A stretch of DNA of 47,238 nt, taken from NCBI GenBank assembly GCA_028718985.1, contig JAQUKQ010000011.1, positions 1-47,238 on the forward strand, given 5' to 3'. The position numbers and the translations under genes are program-made. The notes under the pieces were generated by a model. It ran no database searches. It worked only from the letters and a program-made list of their open reading frames with translations, and was not told where the DNA came from. This document shows, one piece after another, positions 7,631 to 15,761 of this stretch. The DNA comes from Desulfobulbaceae bacterium. GTDB lineage: Bacteria; Desulfobacterota; Desulfobulbia; Desulfobulbales; VMSU01. The stretch's first letter is position 1, and each line of letters opens with the position of its first letter.

Positions 7631-8866
7631 ATGGCATTACCGGGCAAGCTGTGGAAGCTAAAAGAATGGCTGACTGTACCGGAAGCGGCCCGGCATCTGT
7701 CAATCATGTTCGGCGAAGAGGTCAACGAAACCGACGTTCTGCGGCTGGCTTTGGATGGTCACTTGAAACTGTCCATAAACTTCGTGAATGGCACCTCGGC
7801 CAGACGTGGCGGTAATTTTCTTCCCTTTGACGAATGGGAAAAAGAATTTAGGAGCAATAATTTATGGGACGATCTGAAACCAATTGAATTAAAGGATAAA
7901 AAAATTGGATGCTATTTCCCAGGGTATGATGGAGTTATTGTCCATCCTGATGCGCCAACAGTAACAGATTCAACCAATTACTTTATGCAACCAGAAGCAT
8001 TGAAGAATGATTACTTGAACAAGTGTTCCCCTGACCAGAAAACAGCAATTCTGGATGCAGCTATTGATGCGTTCGTAGGTTTTGCAAAGATGCAAGCGGA
8101 AAAATTCGGAGGAAAAGTCCCTCCTAGCTTCGATTCTTTCCGAGGGGAAGTTATATCCATAAGAGATGTTTGGGATATACCCATGCTAGGTACTGAGCTT
8201 ATAGACATAGAACACAAATATCAGCAGCTAACTGGTGGCCCAGAAGTGACACTGTGCTGCATGGATGGTCCTGTTGTTGAAGGAAAAAATGGTGAGTTAT
8301 ACCAACTTCAGGAAAGTATGGACGACAACGAATACCAAAGTGGTTCCAAAGCTCAACTGCGAAAGATTAAGGAAAATATAGCGATTAATAAGATAAAAAA
8401 ATCGAAGGCAGAAGAATTGCTGAAACAGCACAAGCAAGACCGTGAAAAATACCTGAAGGCAAGGGATTCAAAAAAACACTCAGACGACTACTATCCGGCA
8501 GGTGGCCTTCCTGAAGATGGCGTTCTGGTAGTACGTACTTCAGCCTTGACCGACTTGCAGGTACGTCTCGAAAAAGAGAGTGAGGCGGAGGCCAACGGCA
8601 AGGCCACGGTTAAAGATGGCATTGGCAACAAAGAACGCGGAACTTGGTTGAAAATCATTTATCTGCTGGCGGATAAATTGGCTGATACGAACCGGACAGC
8701 TTACTTGAAAAACGATGGCACATTTAACCTCTCAAAATTTGAAGAAGTATTGAAAGATCAGGCCGCCGACCTTTTGGGCAACGATGCCAGGATGGGAAAC
8801 ATCGGCCATGGCCTGTCAAACGATAATCTGAAAAAAATATTTGATGAGGCAAAAAAACTTTTCTAA
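7631..8866 (+). CDS. uncharacterised island protein with N-terminal HTH-like segment
   Basis: The 411-residue protein begins with LKEWLTVPEAARHLSIMF and ETDVLRLALDGHLKLSI, which read like a helix-turn-helix or MerR-like segment (about 8-50). The middle (about 220-310) is lysine- and glutamate-rich and probably coiled-coil. The C-terminus (about 340-410) contains TWLKIIYLLADKLADTN and HGLSNDNLKKIFDEA; similar tails occur in unnamed proteins of proteobacterial islands. The start is set by a perfect AAGGAGG at 7618-7624, which lies in the loop of a small TCAACC/GGTTGA hairpin and might therefore be translationally controlled. No catalytic motif is seen. It lies directly behind the integrase in the slot often used by island regulators. 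Confidence 0.75.
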   Translation: MALPGKLWKLKEWLTVPEAARHLSIMFGEEVNETDVLRLALDGHLKLSINFVNGTSARRGGNFLPFDEWEKEFRSNNLWDDLKPIELKDKKIGCYFPGYDGVIVHPDAPTVTDSTNYFMQPEALKNDYLNKCSPDQKTAILDAAIDAFVGFAKMQAEKFGGKVPPSFDSFRGEVISIRDVWDIPMLGTELIDIEHKYQQLTGGPEVTLCCMDGPVVEGKNGELYQLQESMDDNEYQSGSKAQLRKIKENIAINKIKKSKAEELLKQHKQDREKYLKARDSKKHSDDYYPAGGLPEDGVLVVRTSALTDLQVRLEKESEAEANGKATVKDGIGNKERGTWLKIIYLLADKLADTNRTAYLKNDGTFNLSKFEEVLKDQAADLLGNDARMGNIGHGLSNDNLKKIFDEAKKLF

Positions 8867-8894
8867 AAATTAAAGATAGTTAGCCAGCTATCAA

Positions 8895-8926
8895 TTCTAG
8901 GTAGAATCTCATTTTTCTACCTAGAA
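8895..8926. repeat. perfect 12-bp inverted repeat
   Basis: TTCTAGGTAGAA (8895-8906) and TTCTACCTAGAA (8915-8926) are perfect inverted copies with an 8-nt spacer, 29 bp after the stop of the preceding gene. No T-run follows, so it is either a stabilising 3' hairpin or an operator for a dimeric regulator. Confidence 0.6.
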
Positions 8927-8953
8927 ACATCATTGCCAACTCTTTCGTATTGT

Positions 8954-8986
8954 AACCCCATCTCCCACAAGGAATGGGGTTTTTTA
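8954..8986 (+). terminator. rho-independent terminator
   Basis: AACCCCAT (8954-8961) pairs with ATGGGGTT (8974-8981) and TTTTT follows. It closes the transcript of the 411-residue protein gene and separates it from the AlpA-like gene. Confidence 0.85.
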
Positions 8987-9017
8987 TTTTCTTTCTCACA
9001 ATATGGAGGATTTAACG

Positions 9018-9218
9018 ATGACAGAAAATCGATGGATCAGCGAAAAAGAAGTTTCAGAGATGACAGGCAGAGCGTTGCCGACCCTGCGGAATGACCGCTT
9101 CCTCGGCCGTGGCCTTCCCTATACAAAGATGGGAAAGTCCGTTCGGTATCTCATTGCCGATGTTGTGGCATACATGGAGGCGCGGCGGGTTTCGACCTCA
9201 GACGCTCCAGCGCGATAA
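9018..9218 (+). CDS. AlpA/MerR-like helix-turn-helix regulator (excisionase-type)
   Basis: The 66-residue protein reads RWISEKEVSEMTGRALPTLR, then YTKMGKSVRYLIADVVAYME. This is the compact winged HTH of the AlpA / excisionase-like family, used by P4-type and other islands to control excision and integrase expression. I chose the ATG at 9018 because GGAGG lies eight bases before it; an upstream in-frame ATG at 9003 overlaps that ribosome site. It heads a short gene set (9018-10031) whose next start is 10 bp away. Regulation of the integrase is inferred from the family. Confidence 0.85.
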   Translation: MTENRWISEKEVSEMTGRALPTLRNDRFLGRGLPYTKMGKSVRYLIADVVAYMEARRVSTSDAPAR

Positions 9219-9228
9219 GGGGGAGGCC

Positions 9229-9420
9229 ATGGCCAAAACGGTAAACCCCCTTGATGACCTTCGCCTAATTGCCGGGGCAATGATCATTGCCAGCCAAGCT
9301 ATGACATTGCGCCGGATGGGGTTCGATAGCGTTTGCACAATGAACCTGATTGCCACTCAGTGCGGCAGGATGTTCAAGGTTGGGTGTTATCGGCGGATTA
9401 CTGAGGGTAAGCCAAAATGA
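9229..9420 (+). CDS. small hypothetical island protein
   Basis: This 63-residue frame begins after an excellent GGGGGAGG ribosome site and its stop overlaps the next start as ATGA, so it is very likely translated. The middle (LRLIAGAMIIASQAMTLRRM) is an amphipathic or hydrophobic helix and the protein ends basic (CYRRITEGKPK). I recognise no family. It is translationally coupled to the replication-like gene behind it. Confidence 0.65.
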   Translation: MAKTVNPLDDLRLIAGAMIIASQAMTLRRMGFDSVCTMNLIATQCGRMFKVGCYRRITEGKPK

Positions 9421-10031
9421 GTTCAGGGGTTTACTTGGAACCAGAGCTTTTGGATTCGGCGGCCTTCAAAGGATTGGGCAAATGGGAATGGAAAGTCTAC
9501 CTCAGGTTTCTACAAAAACGGATCATTTCCAAGCCCAAAACGACCAAGAACCGGGCGGCAGAGAAGATCGTCGTCAATAATGGTGGGATTATTTTCACCT
9601 ACGGCGAGGCCGAGAAAATGGGCATTCCCCGGCGTGAATTTCGGGACAGCCTTGATGGGCTGATCAAACTTGGCCTTATCGACATCAATAAGTTGGGAAG
9701 CGGCGGTTGGCAACGAGACGCGACCACCTATTTTATTTCTGAGCGGTGGAAACGCTGGGGACGGCCAGATTTTCAGGAGACCCCTAATCCGAGACAGCGC
9801 AACACGAAACAGGGGCAAGGCTGGGCCATGGTGAACTCCATGAAAAAACAAAAGTCGGTGACAAAATTGACACCTATAAAGCCTGTTTCGAGTGACAAAA
9901 ATGACACTCCATCAGTCAAACAAGACACGTTTCGAATGGCAGATTTGTCACTCGAAAAAATAAAGAAAAAAAGCTATGTCGCTGAAAATGCAAATCAAAT
10001 GTCGATTTTTGCCGTGCTGGGTTTCGAGTGA
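9417..10031 (+). CDS. winged-helix replication-initiator-like protein
   Basis: The 204-residue protein has an N-terminal half (about 1-125) with KGLGKWEWKVYLRFLQKR and MGIPRREFRDSLDGLIKLGL. This resembles the winged-helix domains of phage and plasmid replication proteins, in which a 'regeneration by HTH after a beta hairpin' layout precedes RWKRWG. The C-terminal third is low-complexity, basic and Ser/Thr-rich. Its coding sequence contains several copies of TTTCGAGTGACAAA in both orientations, and the last copy spans the stop codon, as iterons do next to an initiator gene. The start overlaps the preceding stop (ATGA). The replication role is inference from fold pattern and repeats; a DNA-binding regulator is the alternative. 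Confidence 0.6.
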   Translation: MSSGVYLEPELLDSAAFKGLGKWEWKVYLRFLQKRIISKPKTTKNRAAEKIVVNNGGIIFTYGEAEKMGIPRREFRDSLDGLIKLGLIDINKLGSGGWQRDATTYFISERWKRWGRPDFQETPNPRQRNTKQGQGWAMVNSMKKQKSVTKLTPIKPVSSDKNDTPSVKQDTFRMADLSLEKIKKKSYVAENANQMSIFAVLGFE

Positions 10032-10044
10032 CAAATATGTCACC
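9857..10044. repeat. iteron-like repeats (TTTCGAGTGACAAA)
   Basis: The 14-mer TTTCGAGTGACAAA is present exactly at 9886-9899 (+), 9944-9957 (-) and 10022-10035 (+). Two copies continue into dyads: GTGACAAAAATGACAC at 9892-9907 and the perfect GTGACAAATATGTCAC at 10028-10043. A related GGTGACAAAATTGACACC sits at 9857-9874. They cover the 3' end of the replication-like gene and its stop codon. They could be iterons of an origin or autoregulatory operators. Confidence 0.65.
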
Positions 10045-10057
10045 ATCTTAAAGAATA

Positions 10058-10072
10058 CCACACAGTGTGTGG
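10058..10072. promoter_or_regulatory. short palindrome, possible operator
   Basis: CCACAC-AGT-GTGTGG is a perfect 6+3+6 palindrome in the gap ahead of the HTH/zinc-ribbon gene. It could be an operator for one of the HTH proteins encoded on either side. Confidence 0.35.
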
Positions 10073-10161
10073 CCTGGGGCTGTGTCCCTGACTCAGGTCC
10101 TGACCGGCAATGTATTTTTGCTCATGATAAAATTTCACCTATGGACTGAGTGAGCTAAGCA

Positions 10162-10632
10162 ATGAAAAAACGGCACCCGAACCCCGGCCTCGTTAAAATC
10201 CACCGTAGCTACACGGTAGAAGAGATCGCCGATTTATTCGGTATTCATAAAAATACCGTGCGCGGATGGGTAAAGGCTGGACTTGCAACCAGCGATGACA
10301 AACGCCCCATGCTGATTCTGGGTCATGTCCTTGTGGCATTTCTTCAGGCTCGCCGGGGGAAAAACAAGCAGACCTGCAAACCAGGGGAACTCTATTGCGT
10401 CCGGTGCCGATCCCCAAAATTTCCAGCGGGTGGCATGGCGGACTTTTCACCCGTCACCGGGAAGGTTGGGAACCTGACAGCGATTTGCCCGGACTGCGAT
10501 AAAATGATGAACCGGCGCGTCAGCTTGGCCAACCTAGGGCGAGTTCATGAAAATATGGACTTCAGTATTCCGCAAGCACTGGAACATATAGTTGAGAGTA
10601 ACAAACCCACCGTGAACAGTGACTTGAGATAG
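10162..10632 (+). CDS. HTH and zinc-ribbon protein paired with a recombinase
   Basis: The 156-residue protein has an N-terminal helix-turn-helix (YTVEEIADLFGIHKNTVRGW, about 18-37) and a C-terminal half with two Cys pairs, CVRC and CPDC (about 75-115), forming a likely zinc ribbon. It probably binds DNA as a regulator or accessory factor. The start is weakly supported by an upstream GAG. Its stop lies 12 bp before the next recombinase gene, so the two form a unit. Such HTH plus recombinase pairs appear to be a recurrent cargo of genomic islands; the role in recombination control is inference. Confidence 0.75.
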   Translation: MKKRHPNPGLVKIHRSYTVEEIADLFGIHKNTVRGWVKAGLATSDDKRPMLILGHVLVAFLQARRGKNKQTCKPGELYCVRCRSPKFPAGGMADFSPVTGKVGNLTAICPDCDKMMNRRVSLANLGRVHENMDFSIPQALEHIVESNKPTVNSDLR

Positions 10633-10644
10633 GGGACAGAAACC

Positions 10645-11769
10645 ATGAAAAAACACAGTGCAGATAATGAACGGATCAAGCGCAAGTATTTTGCCTTTTT
10701 GAAGGAAGCCAAGCGCCATAGCGAGCCGACTGTCGATGCGGCGGCGAAGGCTCTGAATCGGTTTGAGGTTTTCACCAAATACCGTGATTTCAAGCTATTC
10801 AACACCCAACAGGCGATTGCTTTCAAGAAGCATCTTGCCGAGCAAAAGGGGCAGCAGTCCGGGGAGAAATTGAGCAAGGCGACCCTTTATGCAACACTCA
10901 CCCAACTGAAACGATTCTTCCAGTGGCTTTCGGATAAACCAGGCTTCAAGTCACGTTTGCAGTATTCCGATGCTGAGTATTTCAATTTGTCTGACAAGGA
11001 CACGCGGGTAGCTACGGCCCAACGGGAACAAAGAGTGGCAACCTTGGAACAGATCAAGCACGTCATCAAGACGATGCCGTCCGACACTGATATTGAGCGC
11101 CGTAACCGCGCCCTGGTGGCATTCACGCTGCTGACAGGGGCCAGAGACAGCGCCATTGCTTCGATGAAGCTAAAGCATGTTGATCTGATCTCGGATAGCG
11201 TCAATCAGGATGCACGGGAAGTTAAGACGAAATTCAGCAAAACCTTCAACACCTTTTTCTTTCCGGTGGGCGAAGAAGTACGTGAAATTCTGGCTGAGTG
11301 GGTGTCATATCTCCGTATTGAAAGGCTATGGGGCAATGATGATCCCTTATTCCCAAAGACGCAAATTGTGTTGGGAACTACTCGCCAATTTGAAGCGGCA
11401 GGGCTGGCACGGGATCACTGGAGCAATGCCACGCCCATCCGTAAAATATTTAGTGAGGCCTTTGAAAATGCTGGACTGCCATATTTCAACCCACATAGTT
11501 TCAGAAATACCCTTGTTCAACTTGGCCAAAATGTCTGTAAGACCCCTGAAGATTTCAAGGCATGGAGCCAGAACCTCGGGCATGAGAAAGTTTTGACGAC
11601 TTTTACGAGTTACGGCGGGGTTGCGTGTCAACGCCAGGGGGAAATAATCCGGGGCTTGGCGGCACCACAACAGGCCATGCAACCGGATATCTACGACATC
11701 GCAGAGGCAGTGTTCAAAAGATTTAGCGAGTCTGGTGTTGACATGGCTAGACCGACGGGCCTGCCATAA
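10645..11769 (+). CDS. second tyrosine recombinase of the island
   Basis: The 374-residue protein has an N-terminal SAM-like domain (about 10-105, with LYATLTQLKRFFQWL) and a divergent catalytic domain. The first Arg is in LLTGARDSAIASMKLKHVD, the H-x-x-R box is HSFRNTLVQLG, and GHEKVLTTFTSYG supplies the later His and a Tyr nucleophile. It differs strongly from the element integrase at 6381 and belongs to another recombinase subfamily. It is preceded by the HTH/zinc-ribbon gene and followed 115 bp later by hsdR. It might move or invert an inner module; the inverted repeat at 19216-19281 is one candidate substrate. That link is speculative. Confidence 0.88.
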   Translation: MKKHSADNERIKRKYFAFLKEAKRHSEPTVDAAAKALNRFEVFTKYRDFKLFNTQQAIAFKKHLAEQKGQQSGEKLSKATLYATLTQLKRFFQWLSDKPGFKSRLQYSDAEYFNLSDKDTRVATAQREQRVATLEQIKHVIKTMPSDTDIERRNRALVAFTLLTGARDSAIASMKLKHVDLISDSVNQDAREVKTKFSKTFNTFFFPVGEEVREILAEWVSYLRIERLWGNDDPLFPKTQIVLGTTRQFEAAGLARDHWSNATPIRKIFSEAFENAGLPYFNPHSFRNTLVQLGQNVCKTPEDFKAWSQNLGHEKVLTTFTSYGGVACQRQGEIIRGLAAPQQAMQPDIYDIAEAVFKRFSESGVDMARPTGLP

Positions 11770-11884
11770 ATGTTCAAATAATATGCAGTGTAAAACGATT
11801 CCATTTCTGCTATATACTTTTAATTTTGGCATTTTGTTTTTACTCGTTGAAATTACGCAAATTTTACAGAGATATTGAAAGGTT

Positions 11885-14224
11885 ATGGTGACCGAGGCGG
11901 ATGCTCGAATAGTGATTGACCAGCTTCTTAAAGATGCTGGCTGGGAGATCACAAATAAGGCGCAGGTTTCGACCGAAGAGTTTTCGGCGAACGGTAGAGC
12001 GGATTATGTCCTCAAAGACACCCGCACGCGCCCTATCGCAGTCATCGAAGCAAAACGCTTTTCAAAAGACCCATACGATGCCAAAGAGCAAGCCAAGGCC
12101 TATGCTCTTTCTTTTTCTGTGCCCTTTGTTATCCTGAGCAACGGGCAGGAGCACTATTTCTGGGACTATAACGACAGTGATGCGCGTCCCATCCTTGGTA
12201 TGCCTTCCCAAGCTGATCTTCAACGGCGCGCAAATCTGAAAAATCATAGAAGGGGATCACTTACTGAATCTTTACAAGCTGTCGCCTATCCCACCCGTTT
12301 CATGTTCAAGGGGGAGGAAATTGAGTCCAGACCCTACCAGATTGAATGTCTGAAAAAGGCGGATCAGGCAATGATAGCGGGCCGACGTCGGATGCTCTTT
12401 GAAATGGCAACGGGCACCGGCAAGACACTGACCATTGCCATGTTGATGAAACGATGGCTGAAGGCTGCCACAATCTCCCGCATCCTTTTTCTGGCTGACC
12501 GTATTGAGTTGGCAAAGCAGGCAAAGGAAACCTTTGACGATTTTTTACGCGACTGGCCCTCTTCGCTTCTTTATGGCGGCAAACGGAGCCTGGATGGTCA
12601 AATCGTTGTCGGCACCCTGGATACAATTGCCGGGCAGCTTGGCGCAGGAGGTTTCGGTCATGCCTATTTTGATCTTGTCATCACAGATGAATGTCACCGG
12701 TCGATTTACAACACGCACCGCGCCACGCTGGGCCACTTCGATGCAATTCAAATTGGATTGTCGGCCACCCCAAATCCTGGCGAGTTGCGGTGGATAAGCG
12801 AGCACGAGAGACAGCTAGTAAAAAGTACCTATCTGTTTTTCGATTGCTGGGACTCCGCCAGACAGGAAGGGACACCGACCTTTTCATATCCGATTCAAGA
12901 TGCAATCAATGACGAATTTCTTAGCAAATATCGGATTTATCAAGCTGAAAGCGTTTTGACTTTCGATGGTGCTGAATGGGAAGGAGATGAAATAAAGCCC
13001 GGTGAATGGGGTAGAAGAGCAGAATCTGAAGACCGCCTTATCACCATCATACAGGAATATTTCAGCGCCGATGAAGAACGCGCTCTTGAACGGCCCCGCA
13101 AGACCATTGTTTTTGCAGTTTCCGAAAGGCAGGCATCTATCCTGACCCGGCTTTTCAATTCTCTTCTTTCCGATAAAGCCTGCTTGAGAATTGCGCAACA
13201 GATTAACCGGTCTCCAACGCAGGTACGTCAGGAATTTGCAAAGAAAATCACCTGTTATTCAAACAATAACAACCCTCGCCCTTTCATTGATCAGTTTAAA
13301 TATGACCCTTTGCCGCTTATTGCCGTGTCCGTTGATATGCTTGACACCGGCTATGATCATAAAGAGGTGGAAAATCTGATCATGCTGCGCCCAACTAAAT
13401 CAGCGATTAAATATGCTCAGATGCGCGGTAGGGGTAGCCGTCTTTGCCCGAGGATCGGCAAGAAAGACTTTGTAATTTATGATTTTGTCGGCAACACCGA
13501 AAAATTTAATGATCCTGGTGAAAAATATCACAAGCCGAAAGAGACTGGCCCCCGTCCCGGCCCTAAGCCGCCACCAGAACCACCGGGAGGAGAAGGCCCC
13601 ATCGGCCCTGAACCGCCCCCCCCACCCCCCCCACCGCCCGGCGAATTTGTTACAATTCCCGCAGGCTCCCTTGAGGATGAAATACGGAAACGCGAAATAC
13701 TTATTGTCTGGCCGGAAGGTCTGGCCATTGACCGCGTTACCTATCGGGAAAAGTGGTCTGAAAAAATCGTTGAACTGAAGCAAAAGGATTCGGAAATCGA
13801 AAAAATTTTTCGTGGTGAGGAATTGTCGGAACAAGAATGGGAAGACTTGGCAAGCCGTCTCAATGCCCCGGAATACTATTTTGACGAAAAAAGCTTGTGC
13901 CGTGCCTTTGAGCAACCAAGCGGTTCTTTATCCGATTTCATCCGGGCAGCCCTTGGGCTTTTTAAGTTCCCGACCAGGGAAGAACGAATCGAAAAGGCCT
14001 TCAATACATGGGTGGCCGAGCACTCAAGCAGCATCAACCCCGCCCAGGCCCAAATGTTGCGGTTACTGAAAGCCAGGGCTATTGTTGGTGAAGAGATAGA
14101 AATGCGGATGTTCAGCCAACCGCCTTTCTCTCTCTGGGGCGGTAGGGTGCGCATGGAACAGCTTTTCGGTAAAGACCAACTTATCCAGATCGTCGATGAA
14201 TTGAACGGTCTATTGGCGGCATAA
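11885..14224 (+). CDS. hsdR: type I restriction endonuclease subunit R (EcoEI-like)
   Basis: The 779-residue HsdR is the DNA translocase and nuclease of a type I restriction system. The N-terminal nuclease has a PD-(D/E)xK site with D40 (in GRADYVL) and E55-A-K57 (in AVIEAKR). The SF2 motor has Walker A ATGTGKT at 175-181 and DECH at 268-271; motif VI is QMRGRGSRL. The C-terminal EcoEI-type domain binds the methylase core. A proline-rich linker (about 555-588) is encoded partly by two 8-C tracts, unusual for HsdR. The ATG follows GAAAGG closely. hsdM starts seven bases after the stop. The 115 bp upstream is A/T-rich and presumably holds the operon promoter. Confidence 0.95.
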   Translation: MVTEADARIVIDQLLKDAGWEITNKAQVSTEEFSANGRADYVLKDTRTRPIAVIEAKRFSKDPYDAKEQAKAYALSFSVPFVILSNGQEHYFWDYNDSDARPILGMPSQADLQRRANLKNHRRGSLTESLQAVAYPTRFMFKGEEIESRPYQIECLKKADQAMIAGRRRMLFEMATGTGKTLTIAMLMKRWLKAATISRILFLADRIELAKQAKETFDDFLRDWPSSLLYGGKRSLDGQIVVGTLDTIAGQLGAGGFGHAYFDLVITDECHRSIYNTHRATLGHFDAIQIGLSATPNPGELRWISEHERQLVKSTYLFFDCWDSARQEGTPTFSYPIQDAINDEFLSKYRIYQAESVLTFDGAEWEGDEIKPGEWGRRAESEDRLITIIQEYFSADEERALERPRKTIVFAVSERQASILTRLFNSLLSDKACLRIAQQINRSPTQVRQEFAKKITCYSNNNNPRPFIDQFKYDPLPLIAVSVDMLDTGYDHKEVENLIMLRPTKSAIKYAQMRGRGSRLCPRIGKKDFVIYDFVGNTEKFNDPGEKYHKPKETGPRPGPKPPPEPPGGEGPIGPEPPPPPPPPPGEFVTIPAGSLEDEIRKREILIVWPEGLAIDRVTYREKWSEKIVELKQKDSEIEKIFRGEELSEQEWEDLASRLNAPEYYFDEKSLCRAFEQPSGSLSDFIRAALGLFKFPTREERIEKAFNTWVAEHSSSINPAQAQMLRLLKARAIVGEEIEMRMFSQPPFSLWGGRVRMEQLFGKDQLIQIVDELNGLLAA

Positions 14225-14231
14225 TCAAATA

Positions 14232-15761
14232 ATGGACAATGGCAATCTGCAAAACACACTGAAACGACTCTGCAAGGTAATGTGGGACAATAATGTTTCC
14301 AACCCCATCACCTATGTAACCCAGATATCCTATCTTCTTTTTTTGAAGATGCTTGAGGAAATGGATGTTGACCAGAAGGCGGTCGGCAATGGCAATTACC
14401 GGAGTTTACTCGGCACGTTCAATGTCAATGGACAGGACATTGACTATGGCGAATTGCGTTGGAGCCACCTGACTTCAAATCCGGACAACGAAAAAATGTT
14501 GCGCATTCTGCGTGACACACTTCCGCAGCTTGCCTTTCATCCAAATCTTTCTGCTGGGGCGAAAGCCATATTTCAAAATGCCTCTATAGTCATCCCCAAT
14601 GGTGCGGCACTACGAAGCGCGGTTGACATCATTGACCCCATATCATTCCTGGCCGAAGATGCTGACGTGAAAGGCGATCTCTTTGAGCTTTTGGTCAATG
14701 ACCTTGGCAGTCAGAAGAAAGCAGCGCAGTTCCGTACCCCCCGGCACCTGGTTCGGATCATCGTGCAAATGGTTGATCCTCAAATCGGTCAGACGGTTTG
14801 TGATTCAGCTTGCGGAAGTGGCGGTTTTCTTATCGAGGCCTATAATCATATTATCCTGCATAACACGAGCCCCGAATTTGTCCGGGAAAGAATCGGACCT
14901 GATGGCCTGCCGGTAAAGCGGGGGATTGGCGACAAATTGACTGGTGCACAGTGGGGGTTCCTTCAGAAAGGCGCTATACACGGCTTTGAAAGTGACCAGG
15001 ATATTATCCGCATGGCGGCTATGAATGCGGTTTTGCACCAGTTTGACCAATCGCCTTTAGTCTGCCGGGACTCTGTCTGCGGCAGCGAAGACAAATGGGA
15101 CGAAGTGCAGTTTGATTACATTCTTGAGAACCCACCCTTTTCCGGTTCCCGAGGGGACGCCAAACGTTCATTGCGTATTGAAAAGGGTGATAAGTATGTA
15201 TTGTTTCTGGCCGGTGCCCTCCGCAGCCTGCGTCCGGGTGGGACTGCCGGGATCATTTTTCCCAATGGTGTTTTGTTCGGCGACTCCAGCAGCCATGTCA
15301 CTGTAAAACAACGATTGCTGAATGAATTTGACTTACAAGCCGTGGTCATGCTGCCAAAAGGCATGTTTGAGCCCTACACTCCGAATTCTACCTGTTTCCT
15401 GATCTTTAGGAATACAGGAAGGCCGACGGAAAACGTCTGGTTTTACCGGGTGACAGGTGACGGCTCTTCCTTGAAAAAGTCGCGGAAATTCAGCCCCCAC
15501 TTCCAAAACGATTTTCCCGATCTTCTTGCCATGTGGCCCAGCCGGAAGACGGAAGAAGGCCGGGCCTGGCTGGTTCCAGTTCAGAAAATTATTGATAGCA
15601 ATTACAATTTGACTCTATCCGGCTTAGGTCTTATTGAACCGGATAAGGTAGATCACCCCGAACCGGAAGAACTTCTTGAATCCATTGCTATTAAAGAAAA
15701 ACGTATCCTTTCGATTATCGAAGAAATGCGTCTTTTGCTTAACGGGGAGAATGTGGAATGA
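14232..15761 (+). CDS. hsdM: type I restriction-modification DNA methyltransferase subunit M
   Basis: The 509-residue HsdM transfers a methyl group from SAM to adenine N6 at the site chosen by HsdS. An N-terminal helical domain (about 1-140, NTLKRLCKVMWDNN and ISYLLFLKMLEEMD) is followed by the methylase domain: motif I is VCDSACGSGGF with D191, and catalytic motif IV is N300-P-P-F. Length and domain order are typical and all key residues are present. It lies seven bases after hsdR and its stop overlaps the hsdS start (ATGA), so R, M and S are translated as one operon. Confidence 0.96.
   Translation: MDNGNLQNTLKRLCKVMWDNNVSNPITYVTQISYLLFLKMLEEMDVDQKAVGNGNYRSLLGTFNVNGQDIDYGELRWSHLTSNPDNEKMLRILRDTLPQLAFHPNLSAGAKAIFQNASIVIPNGAALRSAVDIIDPISFLAEDADVKGDLFELLVNDLGSQKKAAQFRTPRHLVRIIVQMVDPQIGQTVCDSACGSGGFLIEAYNHIILHNTSPEFVRERIGPDGLPVKRGIGDKLTGAQWGFLQKGAIHGFESDQDIIRMAAMNAVLHQFDQSPLVCRDSVCGSEDKWDEVQFDYILENPPFSGSRGDAKRSLRIEKGDKYVLFLAGALRSLRPGGTAGIIFPNGVLFGDSSSHVTVKQRLLNEFDLQAVVMLPKGMFEPYTPNSTCFLIFRNTGRPTENVWFYRVTGDGSSLKKSRKFSPHFQNDFPDLLAMWPSRKTEEGRAWLVPVQKIIDSNYNLTLSGLGLIEPDKVDHPEPEELLESIAIKEKRILSIIEEMRLLLNGENVE

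Noticed and set aside
13400-13915. 171-codon antisense frame inside hsdR
   Set aside because: It lies opposite a well-supported gene and follows from base composition around the proline-rich region.
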